Origin: Rhynchopus euleeides | Taxonomy: Eukaryota > Euglenozoa > Diplonemea > Diplonemida > Diplonemidae | Direction of reading: 5' to 3' | Assembly (NCBI GenBank): GCA_963210315.1 | Contig: OY723259.1 | Location: 186,001 to 250,000, forward strand | DNA length: 64,000 bases | Shown: positions 38,634 to 50,643 of the stretch, one piece after another | How the letters are laid out: the number at the start of each line of letters is the position of its first letter | How positions within the stretch are numbered: position 1 is the stretch's first letter | The notes under the pieces: model-generated | The model's database searches: none | Told to the model about the DNA's origin: nothing | Seen by the model: only the letters and a program-made list of their open reading frames with translations | Translations under genes and position numbers: made by a program

Positions 38634-41117
38634 TCACAGCGCAGACACGTCCCACACAAGCAGCTGCCCGTCGTGTCCTGCCGTGGCCACACGTGTGCCG
38701 CTGGGTGAGAAGCTCAGGCGGTGCACACCTCCCGCGTGCCCCAGAAGCGCTGCCACTGCCGCCCCGGTGCTGGTGCTCCACACCGCCACCGGGCCCACCC
38801 CAGCAGCAGCAACGAGGCGCCCATTGGGTGAGTGCTGCACGTCGAACACAAACCCGGACACGTGACGCAGCCGCAGCCGATCACTCGGGGCCTTCCCCGC
38901 CCACAGCCCGACACGCACCGTCCCGTCGTCCATCCCACGCGCAAGCTCGTCACCGCCCGGCGAGAAGGACAGCGCCGTCACACGCGCCCCAACAGACAGC
39001 ACTGCCGCCTCCTGCTGACCGTTGTCCATCGCGAAGACACGCACCACTTCAGCGCCCTCCGTGTGCACCGTCATGGCAAGCAAGTGTGCCGCTGACGCAC
39101 CGGATCCAGATCCAGAACCAACACCAGCAGGCAACACCGCCACGTCGCGTGCCGCCAGAGGGAGGACCAGTTTCGGCCGCACCCCCTGAACGGCGTCGTG
39201 CACACGGGTCACCTCCTCCACCCCGCCGGCCACGAGGAGGAGCCCGTCCGGCGAGAAGCGCACACGCCGCACAGGTCCTGCCGCCGCGTCCCCCTGCTCC
39301 AGGTCCAGCAGCACCGCCCCGGTCGTGGCGTCGCACACCACAACACGCCCACCGGCCCCGCCCGCCGCGACACGCGCCCCGTCCGGCGAGAAGGCCACGT
39401 CGTGTGCAGCAAACCCACCGCACACGAGCGACCGCAGCTGTGCCCCGGTCGCAGCGCTGAAGACACGCACCACCCCGTCCGCACCGCCTGTCGCGATCTC
39501 CGCCCCGTCGGGCGAGTGTGCCACGCTCAGCACGCTGCCCGCATGCTGGATGCGCAGCACACACCGCTGTGACGCCCCCACACCGCACACACCGGCAAAC
39601 GTATCGGACGCTTCGCAGCTGTGTGGCACGGGTGTGGTTGTGGGTGCCGGAGTGGCAGGTGTTGCAGGTGAAGGTGTTGCCGGTGCAGCTGTGGGAGGCG
39701 AAGGTGTTGAAGGTGAAGGTGTTGCAGGTGCAGGAGTAGACGGTGCAGGTGTGACAGGCGAAGGAGTCGGAGGTGAAGGCGTTGAAGGTGTTGGTGTCGG
39801 AGGCACAGGTGTTGACGGCGCGGGTGTTGCAGGTGCAGGTGTGACAGGCGCAGGTGTCGGAGGCACAGGTGTTGGCGGCGATGGTGTTGAAGGCGAAGGT
39901 GTGGGAGGTGAAGGTGTTGACGGCGATGGTGTTGCAGGTGCAGGAGTTGACGGTGCAGGTGTCGGAGGCGAAGGTGTTGAAGGTGATGGTGTTGACGGCG
40001 CAGGTGTAGGCGGAATCTCGCAGAGCGTCCCAGTCCAGACACACGCAGCCGCCTTGTTGCACTCCACCTGGTCGCACGCTGCGCGGCACGGGGACGTGCT
40101 GCACTGCATGCCTGCCGCGTCCCACTCGCACACGGCAGACGCTGTGCAGACCGCCTCTGTCTGCCCTGTGCACCCTGTCGTCGTCGAGGCCTGCACAAGG
40201 TGCTTCCCGAAAGTGCTGGTTGTGTCACAAAGTGTATCCAGCACCTTCGGCCTCAGCTCGTCCATTTGCACATTCATCATAAAGTCAGACCTCGACTCTG
40301 TCACAACCGGAAGCAACTTTGTCTCTGCGTTCTCATCAGCGAAAGTGTGGGAGCTGAAACGTCTGACCACCACTCCGAAGGTAGTCACCTGTGCATCACG
40401 CAGCACCTGCACAGCATTGAGCAGGTTCGTCTTGTATTCTGATTTGAAACCCGCGTCTGTCCTCTGACCACAACCGTTTACACAAGCATCACCGTCGTAG
40501 TCCGTCAGCCCACCATCCGCAATGACGATGACGACCTGCTTGCGCCAGGGCACTCTCTGGGTGGGACTGAATGTTGACGTCCCCACCTCCATCAAGGCAG
40601 GGTGCAGGTACGTCCAGCCTTTCAATGTATAGTTGGCTTCGTGCCACTGGAGATCTCCCTGCAGCTCGTCAAGCCGCCCTGACAGGAGCCCATCGGTGCA
40701 CGCGCCCACAGCACACCCAGTGGTGTGCAACGTAGCGGGTGTGGCCTCAGCTATGGAGAACTGCAGGAAGGCAATGCGGAATCCTGTCTGGTCCTTCGAC
40801 ACACTTGCACCCACAGTGTGATCGTCCCCTGTGATGGGAACTGACTGCACCCAGTCCCTCAGCAACGCCATCAGCGCGTAGAAGCCGTGCGGGTGAGACC
40901 CGAAGGACCTTGACATCGACCCTGACCCGTCAATCAGGATTGCCAGGTCGAGGTCTGGGCATGACCCGATGCAATACTCGCTGCCTGACACGGCCTCCTG
41001 GTGCCACAGGCAGTTGGGGTCCGCCGTGCACCCGCACTGGTCTGCTGGACTGTTGTAGTCGGTACACACAGCGTGCCCCAGCACGCACAGCCCCAGCAAC
41101 ACAAGGCACCGCTGCAT
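38634..41117 (-). CDS. Gene C: secreted vWA - long mucin stalk - WD40 protein
   Basis: 827 residues from Met at 41117 (MQRCLVLLGLCVLGHAVC). Layout as in gene A, with a single vWA domain whose MIDAS reads DGSGS in place of DASGS, Cys modules with VCEWDAAGMQC and ACVWTGTLC, and a stalk of about 125-130 residues of TPSPP/TPAPS/TPVPP units. The seven-blade WD40 domain differs from A and B at a few sites (KLVLPLAARD for KVVLHMAARD) that it shares with gene D. Its 5' module is split by a hAT element about 0.5 kb upstream. Confidence 0.88.
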   Translation of the reverse strand: MQRCLVLLGLCVLGHAVCTDYNSPADQCGCTADPNCLWHQEAVSGSEYCIGSCPDLDLAILIDGSGSMSRSFGSHPHGFYALMALLRDWVQSVPITGDDHTVGASVSKDQTGFRIAFLQFSIAEATPATLHTTGCAVGACTDGLLSGRLDELQGDLQWHEANYTLKGWTYLHPALMEVGTSTFSPTQRVPWRKQVVIVIADGGLTDYDGDACVNGCGQRTDAGFKSEYKTNLLNAVQVLRDAQVTTFGVVVRRFSSHTFADENAETKLLPVVTESRSDFMMNVQMDELRPKVLDTLCDTTSTFGKHLVQASTTTGCTGQTEAVCTASAVCEWDAAGMQCSTSPCRAACDQVECNKAAACVWTGTLCEIPPTPAPSTPSPSTPSPPTPAPSTPAPATPSPSTPSPPTPSPSTPSPPTPVPPTPAPVTPAPATPAPSTPVPPTPTPSTPSPPTPSPVTPAPSTPAPATPSPSTPSPPTAAPATPSPATPATPAPTTTPVPHSCEASDTFAGVCGVGASQRCVLRIQHAGSVLSVAHSPDGAEIATGGADGVVRVFSAATGAQLRSLVCGGFAAHDVAFSPDGARVAAGGAGGRVVVCDATTGAVLLDLEQGDAAAGPVRRVRFSPDGLLLVAGGVEEVTRVHDAVQGVRPKLVLPLAARDVAVLPAGVGSGSGSGASAAHLLAMTVHTEGAEVVRVFAMDNGQQEAAVLSVGARVTALSFSPGGDELARGMDDGTVRVGLWAGKAPSDRLRLRHVSGFVFDVQHSPNGRLVAAAGVGPVAVWSTSTGAAVAALLGHAGGVHRLSFSPSGTRVATAGHDGQLLVWDVSAL

Positions 41118-41239
41118 CGTTGCCGACCGACACCTGCCAGCCCTCTCTGATGGTGTGTGGTGTGGTGGCACAGCTCCCCTGCAGGCAAAGCATGAACGCC
41201 ACACGGGAAGGGGCACCAGGCGATGCTGCACAGGGAAGC

Positions 41240-41656
41240 TGCGTGCTTGCCTCCCAACACAGGCTGGCAGGGCTCTGGGATATCAAGCTTGCAGGGGAGG
41301 AGGCAGGGCTGGGGTGCGTGGGGGTGGGGTGGGGTGGGGCGGGTAGGTCCTCCTCGGGACAGGCACAGCCACAGCTGCTGTTTGCGCTTTCAACGGCATC
41401 GACACAAAGACACCTCAAGGCCTCGCCCGTCGCACCCACCTCCCCTCCACCTCTCTGCAAGGTTTGGAAGGGCGGCTGCAGTGCTTCTGCCAGCCGACAG
41501 CAGCCCAGCAGCTGTGGGCTGCATGCCAGCCAACACAGGTCTTGGCGTGTCTCCACAATTCGCACAGTTCCTTGAACCAATCGGTCACCGTCTGCAGGGG
41601 AGCGATAAGCTGGTGATCGTCTCCCACCTCCGCGACGCCAGGAAGCTGCAAGTGAT
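41240..41656 (-). promoter_or_regulatory. Shared 5' module of gene C (distal end displaced by hAT)
   Basis: Matches 15065-15475 through CGACGCCAGGAAGCTGCAAG. The module resumes after the hAT element at 43240 (AAAGCAAACAAACCGGCGGAGGGG, to about 43290). The insertion is in the far upstream end, so basal promoter function may be kept. Confidence 0.6.
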
Positions 41657-43239
41657 CAGAGGCTTAGCTTGGGGGGTAAACTCGGTCAGCTGACCGAGTT
41701 TCAGCAAAACCCGGAAAAAAACTCGGTCAGCCCAAAAAACAAAAAAAAAGTATAAATTTCTGGCAGTGTTCTCCCGATTCGCCACTCCGGGAAAAATGTG
41801 ATGGCGAGTTTTGATCCGGAAAAAGGGGTGCTAAAAAGAAATTTCTCGCGCGCTTCGCGCGCGAGTACCTCATGCAATGCACGCGTATATGCGCAACAAC
41901 ATTCGTTTTGATCGACACGCTCTGCAGTGTGCGGTGTGAGTGGACAACGAGGAAGTCGGACAGACTTCGTTGTGCAGGGATGGTAGTCTGCACGTACTCC
42001 GTCTTCACTCACAACCATGTCGCACTCCTGGTGTTGTGCCGTTTCCCACTTGCCATGGTACACCAAATGGTACACATGCACACTCGAAAGGCGCACATCA
42101 CAGGGGGGTCTGGGGGGCGGAGCCCCCCAGCCGCCGGAGGCCACGGTAGTGAACATCTGGCCTTCTCCGTCGCGTTCTGGGACTCTTTGGATCAATCGCG
42201 GTTCGTAGTGGGGCAGGAACCAGAGACGCTCGTTGGTGGGAAGTTGTGCACGTCGATGCGTGGGAAAACCGTCTAAAATGATTTAAATCTGTGAAAAAAC
42301 TCACCCCCCAAAAAATGGCGAAACTCGCCATCGGGTTTTCGGGGGAAAAAATACAAATGGCGACTTTCGCCCCCAAACTCGCCATCGGGAAAACACTGAT
42401 TTCTGGGGAAAAAGTGGATTTTTCTAGGGGTGCAGCAGCACAGGAGGTGAAGCACGCGTGCGAGCGAACGCGAACACCCCATTCTCCTTCTGTCCCGTAT
42501 TCGTCGCTAGCGTAAGAATAACGTCAGCAGTCTCGAATTCCGTCTCCCGGCAACATGGTGGGCACGCAGGTGCAGGAGGCTCTGCGCTACATCGCCGACC
42601 ATTACCTGGCACCTCTCCCGGGGATTACTGGTGCGTACCCTTGCCCGGACTTCAATGCCCCAGCACACCCACCGAAGTGGGCACAGGCGCACAAGACTGC
42701 CCTTCTGCGTGCCCGGGTGTCTGTTCCGATTCGGAGGTTGGGCCTGCGTGACCTGCAGGAGGTTATTCAGCGGTTTACTCGGGAAACCTCGCACTCACGT
42801 ACCCAGCAACATGCAGGCTACTCCAGCTTGCATCTATCCTTCCGCTGGGCACTGCTTCTGTTGAACGCTTGTTTTCCAAGCTCCGCCAGGCTTCGCCAAC
42901 TGAGCAACGAAAGCCTTGCAAATGTACTCTTTGTGGGAGTGGAATGTCGCGAAGATTCACAGGGTATCCCCGAAGCCACTCTTGCGAGGTCCTAGGGTAC
43001 CCCGAGAGAATTTCACCCCCCTCGAGGGCCCAGGGCCGACATTCTTCCCAGCCGCTACACAGGGCAACCGTTGAAGAATGTCACCCCCTCTGTACAGGGT
43101 GGCCGTTGGAGCCCAAGCGGAGGCCGAGGGGGGGTGACCTTCTCTCGGGTACCCGAGTAGGGCAAATCAACTGTGTGTGTACTGTGACCGAGTCTGACCG
43201 AGTTTCGGCCCCAACCCCAGAATCCAAGCTAAGCCCCTG
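41657..43239 (+). mobile_element. 1.58-kb hAT transposon with perfect 8-bp target duplication
   Basis: The target duplication CAAGTGAT is at 41649-41656 and 43240-43247; the empty site exists at 15463-15470. The ends CAGAGGCTTAGCTTGG and CAGGGGCTTAGCTTGG (right, inverted) agree at 15 of 16 bases and have the CAG start usual for hAT. Subterminal CTCGGTCAG/CTGACCGAG words occur at both ends (41681-41732; 43184-43204). It carries one copy of the 57-bp GGTCTGGGGGG repeat and a CGCGCGC hairpin near 41850-41866. A transposase remnant is inside. Confidence 0.92.
42555..43010 (+). pseudogene. hAT transposase remnant (dimerisation region)
   Basis: One frame begins MVGTQVQEALRYIADHYLAP (42555). About 42850-42950 encode GTASVERLFSKLRQ in one frame and LSNESLANVLFVGVE in the next, the two halves of the conserved hAT C-terminal dimerisation region (SVERxFS ... 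LsnesLxxLl). A frame change lies between them, and the catalytic core is missing, so this element cannot mobilise itself. Confidence 0.7.
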
Positions 43240-43247
43240 CAAGTGAT

Positions 43248-44357
43248 AAGGGAAAGCAAACAAACCGGCGGAGGGGAGGTGCTGGGTGTGCGGTGCTTGC
43301 GCCACCCAGGTGGTCAGGCAACCTGTATTTTTCGTAACCTTTTCGGATGCGATAACATAACAAACACCAGCCCCTCTCACCGAAGGGGCGGCTCCGAGGA
43401 CGGCCAACAAGCGTTGAAAAGAGGGGAAGGGGTGGCCTGGGAGGTAGGGGTGGGTACTTTATTGTGGGAGAATGTCGGAAGGCGTTCAACGAGAATACGG
43501 GGGGAACGATTGCAGAGAGTGAAGGCAACTCCTCGTGCAGTGGTTTTCCTTGTTGTTGCCACTGCACCTGTGTGCACCTCTTCTCCGTGATGAGAAGCGT
43601 AGCAACTGTGCTTCCTTCTTCCTTACATGTCAGGATGCGTTGACGCTTCCACCGAGATTCAAGTAAAAGCCTTGCGATCACGCTTCTACCACCCTAGAGC
43701 CTGCTGCTTTGATGTGGCTGTGGCAACTGCGAACACGAGATGGCGAGCTCTCACATCTCATGTCCACATTCTCCTCGCTTTTCCTTCGGAGAACACCATC
43801 ACGCCACACCTGGCAGTGCTGGCGAGATCGCGATCGGAAGAGAGCTCCGCTCTGAGGTCGCTTCAGGAAACTATAAGGTGGGCCCGATGTAGATGATGCA
43901 TAGGGGGGCCCTCGCTACGAGTCACTGTGAGTCACGAGTCGTCAGTTTTCAGCCAAACATGGCTGACTTCTCACTTTTTCTCACTCAGTCACACTTGGTA
44001 GCGAGGGCCCCCGAGGGGTGGGGATGGATGGATGGCCTCCGTTCAGTCGTCACCAGGAGGAGTCCCGGGGGTTGGGTGGCGGGGTGGCCTGCACGGGATA
44101 ACTGAAACGGTCCTTCGAGCGGGTGGGGAGGGAAGGGGCTGGATGTGCAGTGAAAGGAGTGATAGGGAGCCACCTCAAAGAACTGTCTGTGAAGTGGCAC
44201 AGCTTGACACACAGTGGCGCAGAGACAAGGCCCCCAGATGCTCGTTGCACGGAAGGGGGAGGGGGGAGGGAAGGTTTCAGGGTAGCGGCTGGGGGTGGCC
44301 AGGCACCAAAGTGGGGCGCTCTCCTCTGGCGATGCAACATGTCTGACCTATTCATCA
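43248..44357. other. Intergenic with a small MITE
   Basis: Starts with the displaced end of the gene C 5' module (to about 43290). 43903-44012 is a ~110-bp inverted-repeat element with ends GGGGGGCCCTCGCTACGAGT and ACTTGGTAGCGAGGGCCCCC, and inner GTGAGTCACGAG/GTGACTGAGTGAG words. No gene is supported in the remainder. Confidence 0.5.
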
Positions 44358-45649
44358 GGTCTGACGTGTAGATGATGCGGCGATAGGTTTCACAACATCA
44401 AATATCGACCCTCTCCTGACTCCAAATCCTGAAAACCTCGCGAAACCCGACGAGTTCCTGAACTGTGTGGATGCAACTGGTAGGCAGCCAGTCTGCTGTG
44501 GTGTCAGCTCGGCCAGCTCCGAGGGTGGGGACAATGTAGATGATGCAGCGACAGGGTTCACAACATCAAATACTCTCTTCTGTCCCACAGGTACTCCGCG
44601 AAGAGCTGAATATGCCAAAAACTGTGGTACAACAAGCGGGTCTGCAACACCCGCAGAACAGGGGTTGGCAGGGGGACCAAGGCAATCTAGTCGACGACAT
44701 CCTGTGCAAGTGGTGTGGACACAGTACCAGCTGCAACCACACTGCAGCTGACGGGTGGTTCACAAACTCAGAAAGAGGATGACGATATTTCAACTGGCTG
44801 CCACAAAGACTGGAGCCTCAGGCAGCCGTCGCGTGGCGGAAGCAGGGATCTCGGCACAACAAATGTGGGGGTGAGGTGAAGGGCGGGGGGGTAGTGCAGG
44901 GGGACGACGTCACAGTCGGTCCTGCAGCGGGGAGAGCAAAGAAGAATGAGATACACCTTCGTCGTTCACGCAGAAGGGTGTGTTCGGTGTGATCTGGGCA
45001 GACCATATGCACCGATCAGCGTGTCTGAGGAAGACGTGAGGAATGCGAACAGAACAATTTCGTCAGACTTATTGTTGAGGCAGTGCAGCCACAGCATAGA
45101 GTGCTGCCAGCTGCACTGTTCAGCGCTTCGTTGCTTCGTTTCAGAGCCGCACACATTGGGGTGTGGTGTGGTGGAGCTGAAGCACCGCACCGTACAGCAC
45201 CACCCATCACATGGCGACACACAAACACAACACACACGAGTCTTGAAATGGACTGGGGTGTCGAACACACCAATCACCTACTCCTGATGTGATCAGCACT
45301 GTCGCCACACACAGAGCAGAACAAAACAAACAAGAATGGAATGGCAGAGCTCACAGCTGCTCCGAGCACGGACAAAAAACGTTCAAATAAAGAGGGTAAG
45401 GGTGGATGCGAAGCGGCCTTCTGACATCTGTCATCTGGGCAAAGTGAAGGAACAGGACAGGGGTGGGCAGGGGGAACAGGGCCATCAAGTCGACGTCATC
45501 GTCTGCAAGTGCTGCGCGCTGCCAGCTGCAACCACACGCTGCAGCTGGCAGCCCGCGGATAGGAGAAGCACCTGGGCAGACAGAAGGACGACAGGAAGGC
45601 ACACTATGGCCTGAGTCGGGGATCTTGGCACAACCAGGTGCCGGGCGAT
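44358..45649. repeat. Composite 3' modules T-R6-S downstream of gene D
   Basis: T (44358-44892) carries an extra ~65 bp, which duplicates its own TGTAGATGATGC...TTCACAACATCAAAT segment. R6 (44893-45352) runs through to AATGGCAGAGCTCACAG, the bases that end the WD40 coding part in A-D, then jumps directly to S (45355-45640). R6 therefore preserves the last few bases of a deleted gene copy. Confidence 0.65.
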
Positions 45650-46147
45650 ACCGCGAATCAATTAAAGGGGAGGGTAGTGCAGGGGGATGACGTCACTGTC
45701 AGTCCTGCAGCGGGGAGAGGAAAGAAGAATAAGATACACCTTCGTCGTTCACGCAGAAGGGTGTGTTCGGTGTGATCTGGGCAGACCACATGCACCGATC
45801 AGCGTGTCTGAGGAAGACGTGAGGAATGCGAACAGAACAATTTCGTAAGAATGAATTCTTGTTGAGGCAGTGCAGCCACAGCATAGAGTGCTGCCAGCTG
45901 CACTGTTCAGCGTTTCGTCGCTTCGTTTCAGAGCCGCACACATTGGGGTGTGGTGTGGTGGAGCTGAAGCACCCCACCGTACAGCACCACCCACCACATG
46001 GCGACACACAAACACAACACACATGACTCTTGAAATGGACTGGGGTGTCAAACACACCAATCACCTGCTCCTGATGTGATCAGCACTGTCGCCACACACA
46101 GAGCAGAACAAAAGAAACAAGGATGCAGTGGAATGGAATGGCAGAGC
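45650..46147 (-). repeat. 3' module R7 downstream of gene D
   Basis: Full-length copy next to the gene D stop. It carries the same GATGACGTCACTGTCAGTCC start and GTCGCCACACACAGAGCAG end as behind gene A. Confidence 0.65.
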
Positions 46148-49100
46148 TCACAGCGCAGACACGTCCCACACAAGCAGCTGCCCGTCGTGTCCTGCCGTGG
46201 CCACACGTGTGCCGCTGGGTGAGAAGCTCAGGCGGTGCACACCTCCCGCGTGCCCCAGAAGCGCTGCCACTGCCGCCCCGGTGCTGGTGCTCCACACCGC
46301 CACCGGGCCCACCCCAGCAGCAGCAACGAGGCGCCCATTGGGTGAGTGCTGCACGTCGAACACGATTCCAGACGTGTGACGCAGCCGCAGCCTCTCACTC
46401 GGGTCCTTCCCCGCCCACAGCCCCACACGCACCGTCCCGTCGTCCATCCCACGCGCAAGCTCGTCACCGCCCGGCGAGAAGGACAGCGCCGTCACACGTG
46501 CCCCAACAGACAGCACTGCCGCCTCCTGCTGACCGTTGTCCATCGCGAAGACACGCACCGCTTCAGCGCCCTCCGTGTGCACCGTCATGGCAAGCAAGTG
46601 TCCCGCTGACGCACCGGACCCAGATCCAGAACCAACACCAGCAGGCAACACCGCCACGTCGCGTGCCGCCAGAGGGAGGACCAGTTTCGGCCGCACCCCC
46701 TGAACGGCGTCGTGCACACGGGTCACCTCCTCCACCCCGCCGGCCACGAGGAGGAGCCCGTCCGGCGAGAAGCGCACACGCCGCACAGGTCCTGCCGCCG
46801 CGTCCCCCTGCTCCAGGTCCAGCAGCACCGCCCCGGTAGTGGCGTCGCACACCACAACACGCCCACCGGCCCCGCCCGCCGCGACACGCGCCCCGTCCGG
46901 CGAGAAGGCCACGTCGTGTGCAGCAAACCCACCGCACACGAGCGACCGCAGCTGTGCCCCGGTCGCAGCGCTGAAGACACGCACCACCCCGTCCGCACCG
47001 CCTGTCGCGATCTCCGCCCCGTCGGGCGAGTGTGCCACGCTCAGCACGCTGCCCGCATGCTGGATGCGCAGCACACACCGCTGTGACGCCCCCACACCGC
47101 ACACACCGGCAAACGTATCGGACGCTTCGCAGCTGTGTGGCACGGGTGTGGTTGTGGGTGCCGGAGTGGCAGGTGTTGCAGGTGAAGGTGTTGCCGGTGC
47201 AGCTGTGGGAGGCGAAGGTGTTGCAGGTGCGCCAGTTTGAGGTGCGGGTGTTGGAGGCGCAGGTGTAACAGGTGCGTCAGTTGCAGGTGCAGGAGTAGAC
47301 GGGGCAGGTGTGACAGGCGCAGGTGTAGCAGGTGCAGGTGTATCGGGGGAATCCGTTGCAGGTGCAGGTGTCGGGGACTCGCAGCGTGTCCCACTCCAGA
47401 CACACGCAGCCGCCTTGTTGCACTCCACCTGGTCGCACGCCGCACGGCACGGGGACGTGCTGCACTGCATGCCTGCCGCGTCCCACTCGCACACGGCAGA
47501 CGCTGTGCAGACCGCCTCACTCTGCCCTGTGCACCCTGTCGTCGGTGCCTGCACAAGGTGCTTCCCGAAAGTGCTGGTTGTGTCACACAGTGTATCCAGC
47601 ACCTTCGGCCTCAGCTCGTCCAGTTGCACATTCATCATAAAGTCAGACTTTGACTCTGTCACAACCGGAGAAAACTTTGTCTCTGCGTTCTCATCAGCGA
47701 GAGTGTGGGAGCTGAAACGCCTGACCACCACTCCGAAGGTAGTCACCTGTGCATCACGCAGCACCTGCACAGCATTGAGCAGGTGCGTCTTGAATTCTGG
47801 TTTGAACTCCGGGTCCGAAGATTGACCACAAACGATTGAACAAGCATCACCGTCGTAGTCCATCAGCCCACCATCCGCAATGACGATGACAACCTGCTTG
47901 CGCCAGGGCACTCTCTGGGTGGGACTGAATGTTGACGTCCCCACCTCCATCAAGGCAGGATGCAGGTACGTCCAGTTGCGCTGGTAGTTGTCTTCGTGCC
48001 ACTGGAGATCTCCCTGCAGCTCGTCAAGCCGCCCTGACAGGAGCCCATCGGTGCATGCGCCCACAGCACACCCAGTGGTGTGCAACATAGCGGGTGTCGC
48101 AGCATGAGCAGAGAACTGCAGGAAGGCGATGCGGAATCCTGTCTGGTCCTTCGACACACTTGCACCCACAGTGTGATCGTCCCCTGTGAAGGGAACTGAC
48201 TGCACCCAGTCCCTCAGCAACGCCATCAGCGCATAGAAGCCGTGCGGGTGAGACCTGAAGGACCTTGACATCGACCCTGACGCGTCGATCAGGATTGCCA
48301 GGTCGAGGTCTGGGCATGACCCGATGCAATACTCGCTGCCTGACACGGCCTCCTGGTGCCACAGGCAGTTGGGGTCCGCCGTGCATCCGCACTGGTCTGC
48401 TGGACTGTTGTAGTCGGTACACACAGCTGTGGGAGGTGAAGGTGTTGCTGGTGTAGGTGTTGGAGGCGAAGGTGTCCTAGGTGCGTCAGTTGCAGGCGCG
48501 CCAGTTTGAGGTGCGGGTGTTGGAGGCGAAGGTGTCCTAGGTGCGTCAGTTGCAGGTGCAGGAGTAGACGGGGCAGGAGTGTCAGGTGCAGGTGTAGCAG
48601 GTGCAGGTGTAGCAGGTGCAGGTGTCGACGGGGACTCGCAGCGTGTCCCAGTCCAGACACACGCAGCCGCCTTGTTGCACTCCGCCTGGTCGCACGCCGC
48701 ACGGCACGGGGACGTGCTGCACAGCATGCCTGCCGCGTCCCACTGGCACACGGCAGACGCTGTGCAGACCGCCTCACTCTGCCCTGTGCACCCTGTCGTC
48801 GGTGCCTGCACAAGGTGCTTCCCGAAAGTGCTGTTTGTGTCGCACAGTGTATCCAGCACCTTCGGCCTCAGCTCTTCCATTTGCACATTCATCATAAAGT
48901 CAGACCTTGACCCTGTCACAACCGGAGAAAACATTGTCTCTGCGTTCTCATCAGCGAAAGTGTGGGAGCTGAAACGCCTGACCACCACTCCGAAGGTAGT
49001 CACCTGTGCATCACGCAGCACCTGCACAGCATTGAGCAAGTTCGTCTTGTATTCTGGTTTGAACTCCGGGTCCGAAGATTGACCACAACCGTTTACACAA

Positions 49101-49423
49101 GCATCACCGTCGTAGTCCGCCAGCCCACCATCCGCAATGACGATGACGACCTGCTTGCGCCAGGGCACTCTCTGGGTGGGACTGAATGTTGACGTCCCCA
49201 CCTCCATCAAGGCAGGGTGCAGGTATGTCAACTGTTCCTGGTAGTTGTCTTCGTGCCAGTCGATATCCCCCTGCAGCTCGTCAAGCCGCCCTGACAGGAG
49301 CCCATCGGTGCACGCGCCCACAGCACACCCAGTGGTGTGCAACATAGAGGGTGTGGCCCCAGCCCTGGAGAACTGCAGGAAGGCGATGCGGAATCCTGTC
49401 TGGTCCTTCGACACACTTGCACC

Positions 49424-50630
49424 CAGGCCTGGGCGGGGAACGAGCCCTTTTTCCAGGTTTTTTGGGTCGGGGAACCAGGTTTTTTCTAAGAATTTTTACA
49501 AGAAATTTTTTGCTCGCCCCCCCACAGTTTCCAGGCGCGTGCCCGTCAGGCGGGACTTTTTCTCTGATTTCTCTCCGCGTCATCATGTGACAGCTCTCGA
49601 GTGATGCCCAGAGATGCTTGCGGCAGAGAGTGCCCCTCATGCGCGTTACAGCTGAAAATGAATGAGGATCATCTGGCACTCGTTCTCATCGGGGGTTGTG
49701 CTCCGCAGGGACTCAATACACCTTGGCACTCTCGCAGAGCTGGACATGCCAGCAGCTGGAGGACAGTTACAAAGCTGCCACTCCCGACGCCACCCACCTG
49801 CTGGCCCCTTCAGGTCTGAAAGCCCAAAAGCTCCCGGGGATTTTTGCAGTGGTGCGCACCATATTCAGCGCAGTAGGATGATCTCTCCAATTTTCCAAAA
49901 CTGCTGGTCTACTGGTTTGGGGAACGGTCGTCGGCAGACCGTTGAAATGCCCGTGTTAGCAAGGCACACTCACGTTTCAGGTAGCGTGTCGCGTGTCACG
50001 CATGTCGCGAACGCGGCAAGTGTACCTCCCAGGTAGGGAAGCCCGACCTCCTGTCCGATGTCAGTCAGGCTTCGAAGAAGCGCTTCATGGATGCGGCGCT
50101 GACCTCCTACGCTGCACTGTACCCGGAGAAGTGAGATAGATGGACGGGCACACGCTACCTGGGGGGTCTGGGGGGCGGAGCCCCCCAGCCGCCGGAGGCC
50201 ACGGTCGCGAACATCTGTTCGTGTGGGCGTACAGATTCTGTGCGAGTTGGCTGCGTCCTCAGAGGCGATTGGAGTGGTTGGACCCCGACTTGATGGGATT
50301 CGAAGGACTTAAGTACGAGACGTACGCCACAGGGGGGTCTGGGGGGCGGAGCCCCCCAGCCGCCGGAGGCCACGGTAGTGAACGTCTGGCTCTCCAGTTG
50401 GCCAGCAAGGCGAACGGTACGTGGGACAGACTTCCCTTCCATCCTTGTGCGCGCCCTGTCGACTGGGGAAAACTTAGGAAAAGTTTTTTCCTCTGCGAAA
50501 CAACCTTAGAAAAAAATTCCCCTAACAAAATTCTTAGAAAAAAACTTTTTTCCCCCTTACAAAAATTCTTAGAAAAAAAGTTCAGAATCCTGAAAGTGGG
50601 GAACAAGCCCCCCAGTTAGGAACAGCCCTG
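49424..50630. mobile_element. 1.2-kb non-autonomous hAT element inside gene D
   Basis: The target duplication CTTGCACC (49416-49423 and 50631-50638) is perfect. The ends CAGGCCTGGG (left) and CAGGGCTG (right, inverted) are hAT-like. GGGGAACGAGCCC/GGGGAACAAGCCCC occur near both ends in direct orientation. The interior contains two copies of the 57-bp GGTCTGGGGGG repeat (50160, 50334) and A/T runs, but no recognisable transposase. Confidence 0.88.
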
Positions 50631-50643
50631 CTTGCACCCACAG

